In this document: piece by piece, positions 56,152 to 64,000 of the stretch | How positions within the stretch are numbered: position 1 is the first letter of the stretch | Layout: the number at the start of each line of letters is the position of its first letter | Assembly: GCA_963662175.1 (NCBI GenBank) | Contig: OY759215.1 | Coordinates: 50,299,213 to 50,363,212 of the forward strand | Source: Aradus depressus | Lineage: Eukaryota > Arthropoda > Insecta > Hemiptera > Aradidae | Direction: 5' to 3' | DNA length: 64,000 nucleotides | Translations under genes and position numbers: made by a program | The notes under the pieces: model-generated | Seen by the model: only the letters and a program-made list of their open reading frames with translations | Told to the model about the DNA's origin: nothing | Database searches by the model: none

Positions 56152-56383
56152 CGTCCTAAATGTTGCCTACCCTAAATTTTTATTCACCTTGCATAGAGGT
56201 TTTTAACGAGTACCTGGCATCGTACAGGCACTGGACCATCGCTTAATGTCCCATCTGTAGAACGGGTTGCTCAAGATTTTCCTACCTCCCAGATAAAATA
56301 AACAAAGGGCCTCGGCTGGGTTTCGAAGCCGCGATCTTGAGCTCAGTAGGCTAGCACACTACTTCTGAGCTATCGACGCCCTC
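56152..56383 (-). mobile_element. SINE family A copy, 3' truncated
   Basis: From GCGTCCTAAATGTTGCCTAC to GAGCTATCGACGCCCTC; the head is decayed (TTCGAAGCCGCGATC in the B box). Confidence 0.82.
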
Positions 56384-56592
56384 ACTGATTTAGTGTAGGG
56401 CTACAATAGGCGCTTAATTGAAACAACAGACATTCTGATGAATACTCCCGAACTGCTAGGCAGAAACAGGTGTTTGCGATTATCCATATGAGGAATTTCT
56501 GACGTCTGTACGTAGTGATATTTTCAGAATCTCTGTCCTGACGAGTTTCAGCGAAATTTGACAAATGCTGACTGTTGTGTAACTATTTCCAT

Positions 56593-57090
56593 TAAAAAAA
56601 AAAAAAAAAAAAAACTAAGAACCCAATGATGACGGCGACTACTCATTTGAAAGTGTTGACCACCTGCCTGATCACCTGCGTCACCAGGGATAATGACGTA
56701 GCCGTGGAAATAGGCAGACGAATCTTGGCAGCCAACCGGAGCTATTATGACCTACTCAAGCACTTTAAGTCGCGCTACGTGACCAAAGAGACAAAAACCC
56801 TTCACGGGGAAAGACCCGTTCTCGTGTATGGATCAAAGGCTTAGTTGCTGGATCAAAAGGAAGTAACTGTTAGTGGGAGTAAGTGGAGGCCGAGGTACAA
56901 CAAGAAAGTACATAAGTGTGGACTCCGTTGGTCTGGCCATACTCAGAGGATGGAAACACCCGTGCAGAAGAAGGCACCAAACTCCGGAAGATAGAAGAAG
57001 AAAAGGAAGAGCCAGATGGAGCGAGGACATTGAATGTGTCCTTGGGGGACTGAGGATGAGGAGCTGATGGACGTAAAACTGTACACGCAA
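56593..57090 (+). pseudogene. Non-LTR reverse transcriptase C-terminal relic (second lineage)
   Basis: 56626-56844 gives EIGRRILAANRSYYDLLKHF, KSRYVTKETKTL, RPVLVYGSKA. Then, across frameshifts, CGLRWSGHTQRM and GRRRKGRARWSEDIE, LGGLRMRS. The order (ANR-x-Y...LLKH..S...S/TK-x-x-K...RPVL-x-YGSEA, then LRW-x-GH-x-RM, then GRP-x-x-RW-x-x-D) is that of the polymerase tail in an RTE/CRAFT-like group. The piece after RPVLVYGS up to LRW is deleted. A 21-A run precedes it at 56593-56614. Confidence 0.75.
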
Positions 57091-57370
57091 CCCATACGAG
57101 GAATGTTTGGACTCCTCTCCCAGTCTTGAAAGTTAGTATTCCGGTGAGTCTGATCCACATCTGACAAACGATAAGCACCCAATGTAACCACTTATGATAC
57201 GAATCGTCAGAACTACTGTTCGCCAAAACACGCTTTCACTGTAACGTTAGACCTAATCTGAGTACAGGACCTTCAACATTTCGAAAATTAAGAAACTAGA
57301 ACTCTTCGGGAGAAATTTAATTCAACCAAAATACAAAACTGGCAGTTTACAGTCACGAAAAGAGTGTAAG
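57091..57370. other. Unassigned
   Basis: No repeat or coding signal noticed. Confidence 0.4.
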
Positions 57371-57374
57371 TCCA

Positions 57375-57935
57375 GCGAGGCTTTGCTTCGTGATTCTCGA
57401 CCCCAAATCTAGAAAGTCGATTTTGCTAAGAAATCGAAACTCTGTTTCTTAAACTTCTCTGGGATGTTGAAATGTTGATTTTTTCCAACATTTTTTCCAG
57501 AGGTGTCTTCTTTTTTTTTTTTTTTTTGACAATATTTCGGGACACTTTCACGTCCTATCGTTCATAGTGATCAGAAGAAGGGACGTGAAAGTGTCCCGAA
57601 ATATTGTGAAAAAAGAAACAGAAGACACCTCTGGAAAAAACAAATCAAAACTCATCAACCGTTCGCCATTTATGTACACTAGTGATTGATGAATGAAATT
57701 TTTCTTTTTATTATGATTTAGGTTTGAGGCATTCAGCAATTGATTCCATCATTTGACGATTTATTTCCAGACTGAATGTAGGTATATTATTAAGAAACTA
57801 TTAATCAGGAACGTTATTCTTTGTTTTTCTATTTATTCTCACGACAAAGTTTGACTTTCATAGAATAGGTTTTTGTTATAGTTCGCGTGAAGTAACGGAA
57901 ACTCTTTTAGCAAACAGTGTTACCCGGCGTTGAGG
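57375..57935 (-). repeat. Repeat E, inverse copy, split by a fold-back element
   Basis: 57375-57430 and 57675-57935 match the plus-strand repeat E at 49700-50060. The fold-back element at 57490-57645 lies between the halves. Confidence 0.65.
57490..57645. mobile_element. Fold-back Penelope-like arm pair (P4)
   Basis: CCAGAGGTGTCTTC, T-run, GACAATATTTCGGGACACTT, TCACGTCC is mirrored by GGACGTGAAAGTGTCCCGAA, ATATTGTGAAAAAA, GAAGACACCTCTGG around about 30 bp. The right arm has CAGAAGA, extra A, GGGAC/GTCCC stem, GAAA: a hammerhead-like core with one changed base in its first box. Confidence 0.6.
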
Positions 57936-58085
57936 GACTGAGGATCTCTCTCATGCGATTTCTAGGCCATTCTTCGACAGTATTCATAACGTTGCAATTT
58001 TCAGTTATTCACATGGAAATGAGGTACTCATATGTCGTCAATTACACATAATTTCGAAACCCCGAATAGCCTATGTTTCAATGTG
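57936..58085. other. Unassigned
   Basis: Short stretch between repeat E and the T-run of the next retrotransposon; nothing recognised. Confidence 0.4.
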
Positions 58086-58086
58086 T

Positions 58087-58755
58087 TTTTTTTTTTTTTA
58101 TAGAAGAAAAAGCAGAAGAGTTAATTATAACAGTCGCATTTAGAGAGGTACAATAATTGTACAATTATTGTGTATAATTATTATACAATAAGGTTCCTTA
58201 ATCATTACCCTTATACACTAAATACAAATCAAAAATAATCAGTTAAATTAAAAACAATGCTACCTCTTAAGAGTAAATTCTAAAAAACTCTTAAAGAAAA
58301 GAAAAAAAAAAATACAAAGTAACTGAAATGAATAGAAAATAAATTAATAAACATTCAAAAACAGAGATTATAATTTAAAATCGTGAATGGATATTTTTGT
58401 GTTTCCGTCCCTGAGTTTTCCCTATTTTCTTTACCAAAACGTTTTGATTTATCACATTTAAGTAAAAAGCTTTTACTGAAATTTATTATGTAGTCCAGTA
58501 GGAGCTCAACATTTAGGTCTTCATGGATTTGTAGGATGGAGGTGTCCCTCGAGTAGCTACCAACCAATCTAAGGCATTTCTTTTGGGCCACTTGAAGAGT
58601 TCTCAAGTTGGTATTGCTTTCATGACCGGCCCACACTGGGCATGCATACGTTATCACTGGCTGCAACAGAAGCTTGTAAATGAGGAGTCTATTGGTTAGA
58701 TTAAGGGCTGCCTTTCTATTTTTATATATAAGTTTAATAGTTTTCTGGCCCCTGC
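58087..58755 (-). mobile_element. Jockey/CR1-like retrotransposon, 5'-truncated
   Basis: The minus-strand element ends in an A-rich tail (T-run at 58087-58099), has a UTR of about 270 bp and the end of a reverse transcriptase gene. Its 5' border coincides with the C-run at 58761-58777. Confidence 0.75.
58355..58755 (-). pseudogene. Reverse transcriptase C-terminal region
   Basis: Frame: LNLTNRLLIYKLLLQPVITY, ACPVWAGHESNTNLRTLQVA, QKKCLRLVGSYSRDTSILQI, HEDLNVELL. The K/R-L-L-I-Y-K...P-x-x-T-Y-A-x-P-x-W...L-x-x-x-Q-x-K-x-L-R order is the standard post-catalytic part of jockey/CR1-type polymerases. The frame is open to its stop at 58355. The upstream Gly run in the conceptual protein is only the translated G/C homopolymer, so the true fragment begins near 58755. 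Confidence 0.85.
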
Positions 58756-58760
58756 ACAAT

Positions 58761-58777
58761 CCCCCCCCCCCCCCCCC
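58761..58777 (+). repeat. Poly(C) tract, 17 C
   Basis: Homopolymer at the 5' junction of the minus-strand retrotransposon. Confidence 0.95.
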
Positions 58778-58814
58778 TCCACCTACAATGTAAATTTTGA
58801 TATGCGTCAAAGTC

Positions 58815-58945
58815 TATACTTTAATAACCCTTATAACGATGCTAGATGTGAAATTTCATGAAAATCCGTTCAGTCGCTTAGCTGTAATGTTATAACAAAC
58901 CAACAAGCAAACAAACTACATTCCAACTTTATTAATATAGATTCC
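58815..58945 (+). mobile_element. RTE-like 3' terminus
   Basis: TTTCATGAAAATCCGTTCAG, TCGCTTAGCTGTAATG, ACAAACCAACAAGCAAACAA and TTTATTAATATAGATT follow each other as in the 3' ends of insect RTE elements, which end in ATTAATATAGA-type words instead of poly(A). Confidence 0.6.
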
Positions 58946-59444
58946 AGATAGAATGAGGGGGAGGGAGGTATGGCCCCAAGTACGATAAGTCCGATAAAAT
59001 GGAAATGAAGTCCGATGGAAAATAATTTGAAAATAAGCAATCATATGGCTTAAAGTAACTGTTGTTCGCGCTAACTCGCAAAAGTTGCGGCTGCGTAGAT
59101 TTGAGTTGATACAACTTTCGATCCGGTTCTTCCTGAATACATAATTGCACTCTAGAAGAGATTTTATCTCTCTGAGATCTATAATTGCCTTTGAAAAGAA
59201 ACTGGTATCCCTGGCTTAAGTTTCATCTCAGAATGAAGAACATCTGGTCAGTCCATTCATCTCATAAATAATTTATCATTATCATAATTATCAATGAGAA
59301 AAAAAATACTACGTCAATACAATATCAAATTGTAATCAATTATGTTCAGCAATTCCTCAACATTCGCACATTCATTATAAATATGTTTTTTCAGACGACA
59401 CTAACGTAACATCCGCAACTTGAAAGTTCAATATTATTTTTTTA
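58946..59444. other. Unassigned
   Basis: No element recognised; the 72-aa minus frame at 58932 has no domain. Confidence 0.4.
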
Positions 59445-59892
59445 TACGGAGTATAGGGGAAGTTAAGTAATCGGTTAAAATTCGATGCTGAGTTTTCAAC
59501 GGAATTTCATGTTTTCCGACCTCTAGATCTAAATGTGAAGAAACAAATGTCTGTCTGTGTGTCTGTGAACATGATAACTCCCGATAGAAAAAATGAATTA
59601 ACTCAAAATTTTATATGTGCAGCCAGAACCCTCTAACGACAACACCTATTGTTTTTCAGCCAAATCGACCAAAGGAAAGAAGGGCATTAGGAGGGAGGCT
59701 TAAAATAAAAAAGAATAACTGCCAATATAATGAATTTATCGTCACAAAATTTAGTTCGAGGATTTAGGAGCCCCTATGTAAATCAACTGTTGAATATTAG
59801 CGCTCGGTCGACTGGTTTTGGAGGTAGAGCGAAAAGTTAATTGATTAATTCGTACTGGGGAAGAACATTGCCGGTGATTCACCGACGACTTT
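59445..59892 (+). repeat. Family B repeat, most complete copy
   Basis: From GGAGTATAGGGGAAGTTAAG to GTGATTCACCGACGACTTTT, about 450 bp. It starts with a small palindrome (TATACGGAGTATA) and has no coding frame. It can serve as reference for the other copies. Confidence 0.8.
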
Positions 59893-60004
59893 TTTTATTA
59901 TTGGTATTTAGAACACACATATGTATCATATTGTTTGAACAAATAATTACGAATGTATATACATTGTATGTTTTATTAACATTTATGGTCGCTTTTCTTC
60001 TCCA

Positions 60005-60210
60005 TTTTTTGTTCTAAATACACATACATAAAATTTCGTGTCGATACATTCATTCTATCGGGAGTTGTTATCGTGTTCACGCGATACACACGTAGACATT
60101 TTTTCTTTTCAGTTTGGGAATTCGGGGATCGAAAAAACATGAAATTCCGGTGAAAACTGAACATCGGTTACATAACTTTCCGTATACTTCGTATAGCTGG
60201 GAAAGTAGAA
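60005..60210 (-). repeat. Family B repeat, 5' half
   Basis: CGTGTCGATACATTCATTCT, CGGGAGTTGTTATCGTGTTC, ATGAAATTCCGGTGAAAACT, TATACTTCGTATAGCTGGGA. Confidence 0.75.
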
Positions 60211-60463
60211 ACAAGGACATAAGAAACAATGATAAAAGAGGAAAAATGTAATTAAAGGTTACATCTAGCTCAGAGGCGCGCACATATGATCTCTATCTCA
60301 ATGAGCCCGCCCATTTCCAGGTTTAGTCAATGGGTCTTATCTGCCCACCTGTAACTTGTAACTTACATTACCTTCATTTCATCACTTGAATGTTAAAATA
60401 ATTTCATAATTTAGTTTATCTTACATTTATTTTCCCATTGCTCTTTACATATTTATATAAAGT
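60211..60463. other. Unassigned
   Basis: Nothing recognised. Confidence 0.4.
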
Positions 60464-60890
60464 TCCAAATTAACTTTGAAAACAAAACGATTTATATACA
60501 ACGCAGTACTCAAACTTATGTGGACTTACGGACTTGAACTCTGGGGTTCTGCCAAGGCTTCCAATCTCCAGCGCATCCAATATTTTCAATTCAAAATCCT
60601 TCGTACAATAGCCAACAAAACTCTTCACACAATTACCATTTGTCAACGAAGTAGCTAAATTCAAGTATAGAAATTATTTTCCTCTCTTAGTTCCCACAAA
60701 AATCCTCCATTCTTCCATACTTCCCCAACGACGGCGCCAATGGCCTAGAGACCTCCTTAGCAGCAGCAGTGACAGTGATTAGTTACAAATGAGATCCCCT
60801 CTTGACATTACCATTATTTCTCTTTTAGCATATTTGCTTTTTATATTTATTTTTTATACAGTTGTAAATATATATTTGTAAAGAAAAAAA
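60464..60890 (+). pseudogene. Jockey-like fragment, second copy
   Basis: It is very close to 16760-17273: FIYNAVLKLMWTYGLELWGS, AKASNLQRIQYFQFKILRTI. It carries several deletions (the APYNVS segment, part of NPLVRALHS) and loses the frame after TLHTI. The UTR ends TACAGTTGTAAATATA with an A/TA tail. Its 5' truncation point differs from that of the copy in the mariner. Confidence 0.88.
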
Positions 60891-61366
60891 TATATATATA
60901 TAGTTCAAGTTGTGAATATACTATATTTTTAATTTTATTTCCTCTGTAACTATATGAAGACACCTCTGGCTGGGGACATGCATTGACGGTGATTTCTTTC
61001 TTTGTAAGGAGGAAGACCTCCGGTAGCTCAAAGACCGCCGGTTCGGTAACACTTGGATAATTCAAGGCTCTCTATTCCTTTTGAATAGGGAAATCCTCAA
61101 ATAAAATTTAATTTCGCCGGAACTTCTTAATTATTGGACAAGCACATGATAGGGAAGGAGAACAAAAATAAAGGGGACACAAAATAATAATAATACTAAG
61201 AACTAAAACTAAGGAATAAAAACTTGAAATAGGTCCACTCACGGGCAGCTATAGCATGGGACTGACTGGGACTGAGTATCAGACTCAGAGAGGGATTAGC
61301 CGTGTGTTTACATTAGGGACGTTGTTGACTAAACAAAACCTGAGACCCTCTCTGGGAATTAAAATA
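60891..61366. other. Unassigned
   Basis: The 72-aa minus frame at 60847-61065 has no domain. About 61140-61220 is A-rich. Confidence 0.4.
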
Positions 61367-61605
61367 CCTTGAGCATGCCGTGCTTCGGAGGGGACTTTAA
61401 GACTTCTTCAGGTACCTACTCGCTAAAGACCCCTTCATGTTGTTTAAATTTAATATATGTATTCCACATGATTTAGGAGTGCACAGTTTATGGTGTTTCT
61501 TACTTCAATTCTTAATTAAGGGCACTGGGAAGTCGGACTCGGCGCTCTTTCGTCGCTCTGATGGTAGGCGATATGACCTTGTTGCTACAGCCCAAGCATC
61601 ACGTC
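61367..61605 (+). mobile_element. SINE family A, 5'-truncated and interrupted
   Basis: TTGAGCATGCCGTGCTTCGG and CTCGCTAAAGACCCC, about 90 bp of foreign AT-rich sequence, then GTCGGACTCGGCGCTCTTTC and GGCGATATGACCTTGTTG. The copy runs directly into family B. Confidence 0.7.
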
Positions 61606-61607
61606 AC

Positions 61608-61842
61608 CTATTAATTTCCCGCGAAATCGGCCGAAGGGCAGGGGGGTTCAGAGGCTCAAAAACCTTAATAACTGTCAAAGTAATGAATTTACTGACACAA
61701 GATTTAGTATGAGGAATCAGAAGCCGCTATCTAAGTCAACTATTGATTCTTAAATCAAACAGTTAATTGGTTTTGGAAGAAGAGCAAAAACTTGAATAAT
61801 TCGTTGCTGAGGAAATACCGATGATTCACTGACACCTTTTTT
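61608..61842 (+). repeat. Family B repeat, 3' half
   Basis: CGCGAAATCGGCCGAAGGGC, GAGGAATCAGAAGCCGCTAT, GGTTTTGGAAGAAGAGCAAA, CGATGATTCACTGACACC. Confidence 0.75.
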
Positions 61843-61955
61843 TTTTTATTGTACTCTGAAAACTTCTTCTTAAACTACCAAATAAAGGCATTAATGTTCT
61901 CAACCTGAATTTCAGGATAATAGTGAGAGTATAAAATATCAAAATATTAACAATA

Positions 61956-61957
<2 letters not shown>

Positions 61958-61993
<36 letters not shown>

Positions 61994-62020
61994 TAAGTAT
62001 TGTATATTTATATATACTTA

Positions 62021-62062
<42 letters not shown>
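61958..62062. repeat. TA-rich microsatellite palindrome
   Basis: Two (TA)n blocks joined by AAATATAAGTATTG...TATACTTATATTTA; the whole could fold back on itself. Confidence 0.9.
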
Positions 62063-62065
<3 letters not shown>

Positions 62066-62207
62066 AATAAGTGAAACGAGACAACGAGATTGGATGTACA
62101 ACACTATGGAAATACATCAAATGGAGACAATTGACCTTGACAAAACAGGAAACTAGACAGACTATGTTACGATTCAAGCTTTATTTTATTTAAAGAAAAG
62201 TGTGTGT
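62063..62207. other. Unassigned spacer
   Basis: Nothing recognised. Confidence 0.4.
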
Positions 62208-62253
62208 GGGGGGGGGGGGGGGGGGGGGAGAGAGAGAGAGAGAGAGAGAGAGA
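62208..62253 (+). repeat. Poly(G) tract (21 G) and (GA)n
   Basis: TGTGTGT, 21 G, then about 12 AG units. Confidence 0.95.
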
Positions 62254-62593
62254 TGCTGGACAAGAGTAGGTATATATCACTGAAAAAGAAAGTTCTTGTA
62301 TCCACTGGACATAAAATAGTTTGAACCAAACCTGTTTTTACACACGTATTGACCCTATCGACCCAAACAAAACATAAAATTAAATCATTTTATTATTGTT
62401 CATGTCAGAGGTGAGGTAAACGTCTTCAATGAAAAGCTGTTATTTAGTTTCCAGCATACTTTTTTGTTTTATGCAAATATTACATGGCATAAATGGGAAT
62501 GGCGATAATTGAAAATTATAATCATAATTTAATAACACTGAAATAACTTTTTCTCTATAGTTCTTCATGAAATTTGAGATAAAGCATTTTTAG
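62254..62593. other. AT-rich, unassigned
   Basis: Nothing recognised between the microsatellite and the SINE. Confidence 0.45.
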
Positions 62594-62755
62594 AGAGATC
62601 TGGTAGCTCAAAGGTAGCTTGCGTGTTCACTGAGCTACTTTTAAACCCGACCGAGGCCATTAGGTTTTTATCTGGGAGGTGAAAAAACCTTGAACACGCC
62701 TTCCTTCGTATGAAACTTCAAGCGATGGTCCCGAGCCTGTACGATGTCTGATACT
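62594..62755 (+). mobile_element. SINE family A, 5' part of a split copy
   Basis: Head GGTAGCTCAAAGGTAGC (A box with insertion), missing B box core, body AACACGCCTTCCTTCG, ends at GTACGATGTCTGATACT where the Penelope-like element enters. It continues at 63516. Confidence 0.82.
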
Positions 62756-63194
62756 AATAGAAATAAAAGACGTTGTCAAAATAATTCTGGTCGAGGCAAA
62801 CGTCAAACAGTGCACAGATTTCCATGCCGTATATCTGATCTGTTCTCTGTTTAAATACAATATTCCTGATGAGAGTTTTAATCTCATCAGGGGGGACACT
62901 AGGAAACAGATTTACAACGTCAAAGGAGGCCAATATGGCTCCATCAGGTATCGACATGCCGTCAAGATCTTTTATGAGTTCTCTGCTACTGGACAACGAG
63001 TGCCCCGACCGAAAATCAGTGAAATTTTTAAACAATTTCACTATTCTCTGGGAAACTCGTCCTGAAGGGGCTGTGTTAAAGGAAACAATGGGCCTAATAG
63101 GGTTGTTATCTTTATGTAATTTAACAAGAGAATACATCCTAGGAGCTTGGGGGTTCATCTCTACAAGTGTCTTCTTTTCGCTGGGTTTAAACAA
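62754..63194 (-). pseudogene. Penelope-like reverse transcriptase fragment
   Basis: The 146-aa frame has APRMYSLVKLHKDNNPIRPI, VSFNTAPSGRVSQRIVKLFK, ILASFDVVNLFPSVPPDEIK. The L-x-K-x-H-K...P-x-R-P-I-V-S block and the A motif S-F-D-V-x-x-L-F-P-S-x-P are characteristic of Penelope-like reverse transcriptases. Motifs C to E (the second catalytic Asp pair) and the GIY-YIG endonuclease are lost; the last codons run out into the terminal repeat. A complete protein would be several times longer. Confidence 0.9.
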
Positions 63195-63515
63195 AATGGT
63201 TTTTGCATGTTGAGAGAGTGAGTGAACCTGGCTACCCCCACCCCTTAGAGCTATGCCAGTTATCTTCCAACCGCTGTGGTGTGTGGGTGGGTAAGTTAAT
63301 TTTATAATTTCATTTTCTTACTCTGTACTCTGATGCTTTATGAATTATTTATACTTTTTATTATTTGTATTTTGTTACTCTATGATAGATGAACCACTGA
63401 TGATGACGCTGTTGCGTCGAAAACCGGTTCTGGTATAAAATAAAACAGTGGGAAGACAACGTCTTTTATTTCTATTAGAAATCTCGTCCCACAATATCTT
63501 ACTATCACATATATG
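62756..63515 (-). mobile_element. Penelope-like element, truncated, inverted ends
   Basis: Both ends carry the same 22-bp or longer word in inverse orientation (AATAGAAATAAAAGACGTTG at 62756; CAACGTCTTTTATTTCTATT near 63476). It is flanked by GATGTCTGATACT (62743-62755) and GATGTCCGGTACT (63516-63528), a 13-bp target duplication with two differences. Inside are part of a Penelope-type reverse transcriptase (minus) and a hammerhead-like motif (plus). Confidence 0.85.
63393..63434 (+). ncRNA. Hammerhead ribozyme candidate (best copy)
   Basis: Stem I ACCA (63393) with TGGT (63431); CTGATGA (63397-63403); one unpaired T; stem II GACGC/GCGTC with TGTT loop; GAAA (63419-63422); stem III ACC/GGT with no loop; TC at 63429-63430 as the cleavage site. 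All core boxes are intact. The extra T before stem II departs from the standard fold. Very short stem III is usual for Penelope-associated hammerheads, which are known to act as dimers. It lies antisense to the RT fragment, inside the inverted terminal part. Confidence 0.6.
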
Positions 63516-63637
63516 GATGTCCGGTACTCTTTAAATACCCCTCCCTATCCAAGGTGAATAAACCTTGGTAGGAAAAATTTAGGAATCCCACTGTAGAATC
63601 GGACCAAAGTCCGACCATGAGTCACAATAACTAACTA
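63516..63637 (+). mobile_element. SINE family A, 3' part of a split copy
   Basis: It resumes with GATGTCCGGTACTCTTTAAA, CAAGGTGAATAAACCTTGG, AGGAATCCCACTGTAGAATC and ends CATGAGTCACAATAACTAAC. Confidence 0.82.
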
Positions 63638-63640
63638 AAG

Positions 63641-63727
63641 TATTTTTATCAGCCTATTTCAAACATATATATTTTTATCAGCCTATTTCAAACATACATA
63701 TTTTTATCAGCCTATTTCAAACATATA
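63641..63727 (+). repeat. Tandem repeat, 3 x 29 bp
   Basis: TATTTTTATCAGCCTATTTC plus AAACATATA, three times, with one T-to-C change in the second unit. Confidence 0.95.
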
Positions 63728-63737
63728 TATTTTGAGC

Positions 63738-64000
63738 GGAGGTTGACATTTCTGGCTGAATGGTTGACATTTCTAGGAAGGTCTATTGAACCAAAAATGT
63801 AGCATATTAAATTCCCAGATCTTTTTGTAACATACAAACTTTTTGTACAAGCAACGAGAACGGCGATTTTGTTTATAAATGTTGACTCTCTCCTAGCCCG
63901 CCAGTATAGATGTTAAGACAGCACCAACAGTCTGCGTAGTCACATCTAACGTATGGTTTCCTTCGTATGTTAGGACATAGTAGGCTATCCTGGACATTTC
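63738..64000. other. Unassigned window end
   Basis: Nothing recognised. Confidence 0.45.

Noticed and set aside
56833..57226. Several overlapping minus-strand frames of 82-118 aa
   Set aside because: Antisense to the frameshifted reverse transcriptase relic on the plus strand.
62869..63213. 114-aa frame on the plus strand
   Set aside because: Antisense of the Penelope-like reverse transcriptase.

Overview
The window reads as intergenic, repeat-dominated nuclear DNA of an arthropod, most probably an insect. It is AT-rich. I found no convincing intact host gene, no rRNA gene and no functional tRNA gene. Nearly every recognisable piece is a mobile element or its wreck: mariner, Transib, PIF/Harbinger (with a BESS-type accessory-protein fragment), hAT-like, Tigger/pogo-like, Helitron, several non-LTR retrotransposon clades (jockey-like, an RNase-H-bearing I-like type, R1-like, RTE-like), a Penelope-like element and two tRNA-derived SINE families. 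This mix is typical of insects such as Hemiptera; the order is a guess.

Layout. 1-27.9 kb: SINE copies (family A), a 446-bp direct repeat (3266/5600), inverted-terminal repeat families, a jockey fragment nested in a mariner with a 12-bp target duplication (16.1-17.4 kb), a decayed Helitron helicase (18.2-18.8 kb), an I-like retrotransposon tail with a 14-bp target duplication (20.9-21.35 kb), and a three-level nest at 23.07-26.06 kb in which a SINE is split by a Transib that is itself split by a Harbinger. 27.9-40.1 kb: one homogeneous satellite array, 73 monomers of exactly 167 bp. 40.1-45.2 kb: a fold-back element, MITEs and SINEs. 45.2-48.9 kb: a 3.6-kb hAT-like element with an 8-bp target duplication, holding 11 direct and 22 inverted copies of a 69-bp repeat that each carry a Pol III B-box-like motif. 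48.9-64 kb: more retrotransposon fragments, SINEs, G-tracts and, at the right edge, a Penelope-like fragment with inverted ends inserted in a SINE.

How parts relate. Nothing forms an operon or pathway; relations are of insertion order and repeat expansion. The most notable signals are the Transib ends built like 23-RSS sites (heptamer, 23-bp spacer, nonamer), the B-box-like arrays captured inside a hAT-like element, a recurring hammerhead-ribozyme-like motif in the inverted arms of Penelope-like relics, and the indel-free satellite with linked monomer variants and an internal 18-monomer duplication.

All calls rest on reading the sequence. Family names for protein fragments come from remembered motifs, not from a search.
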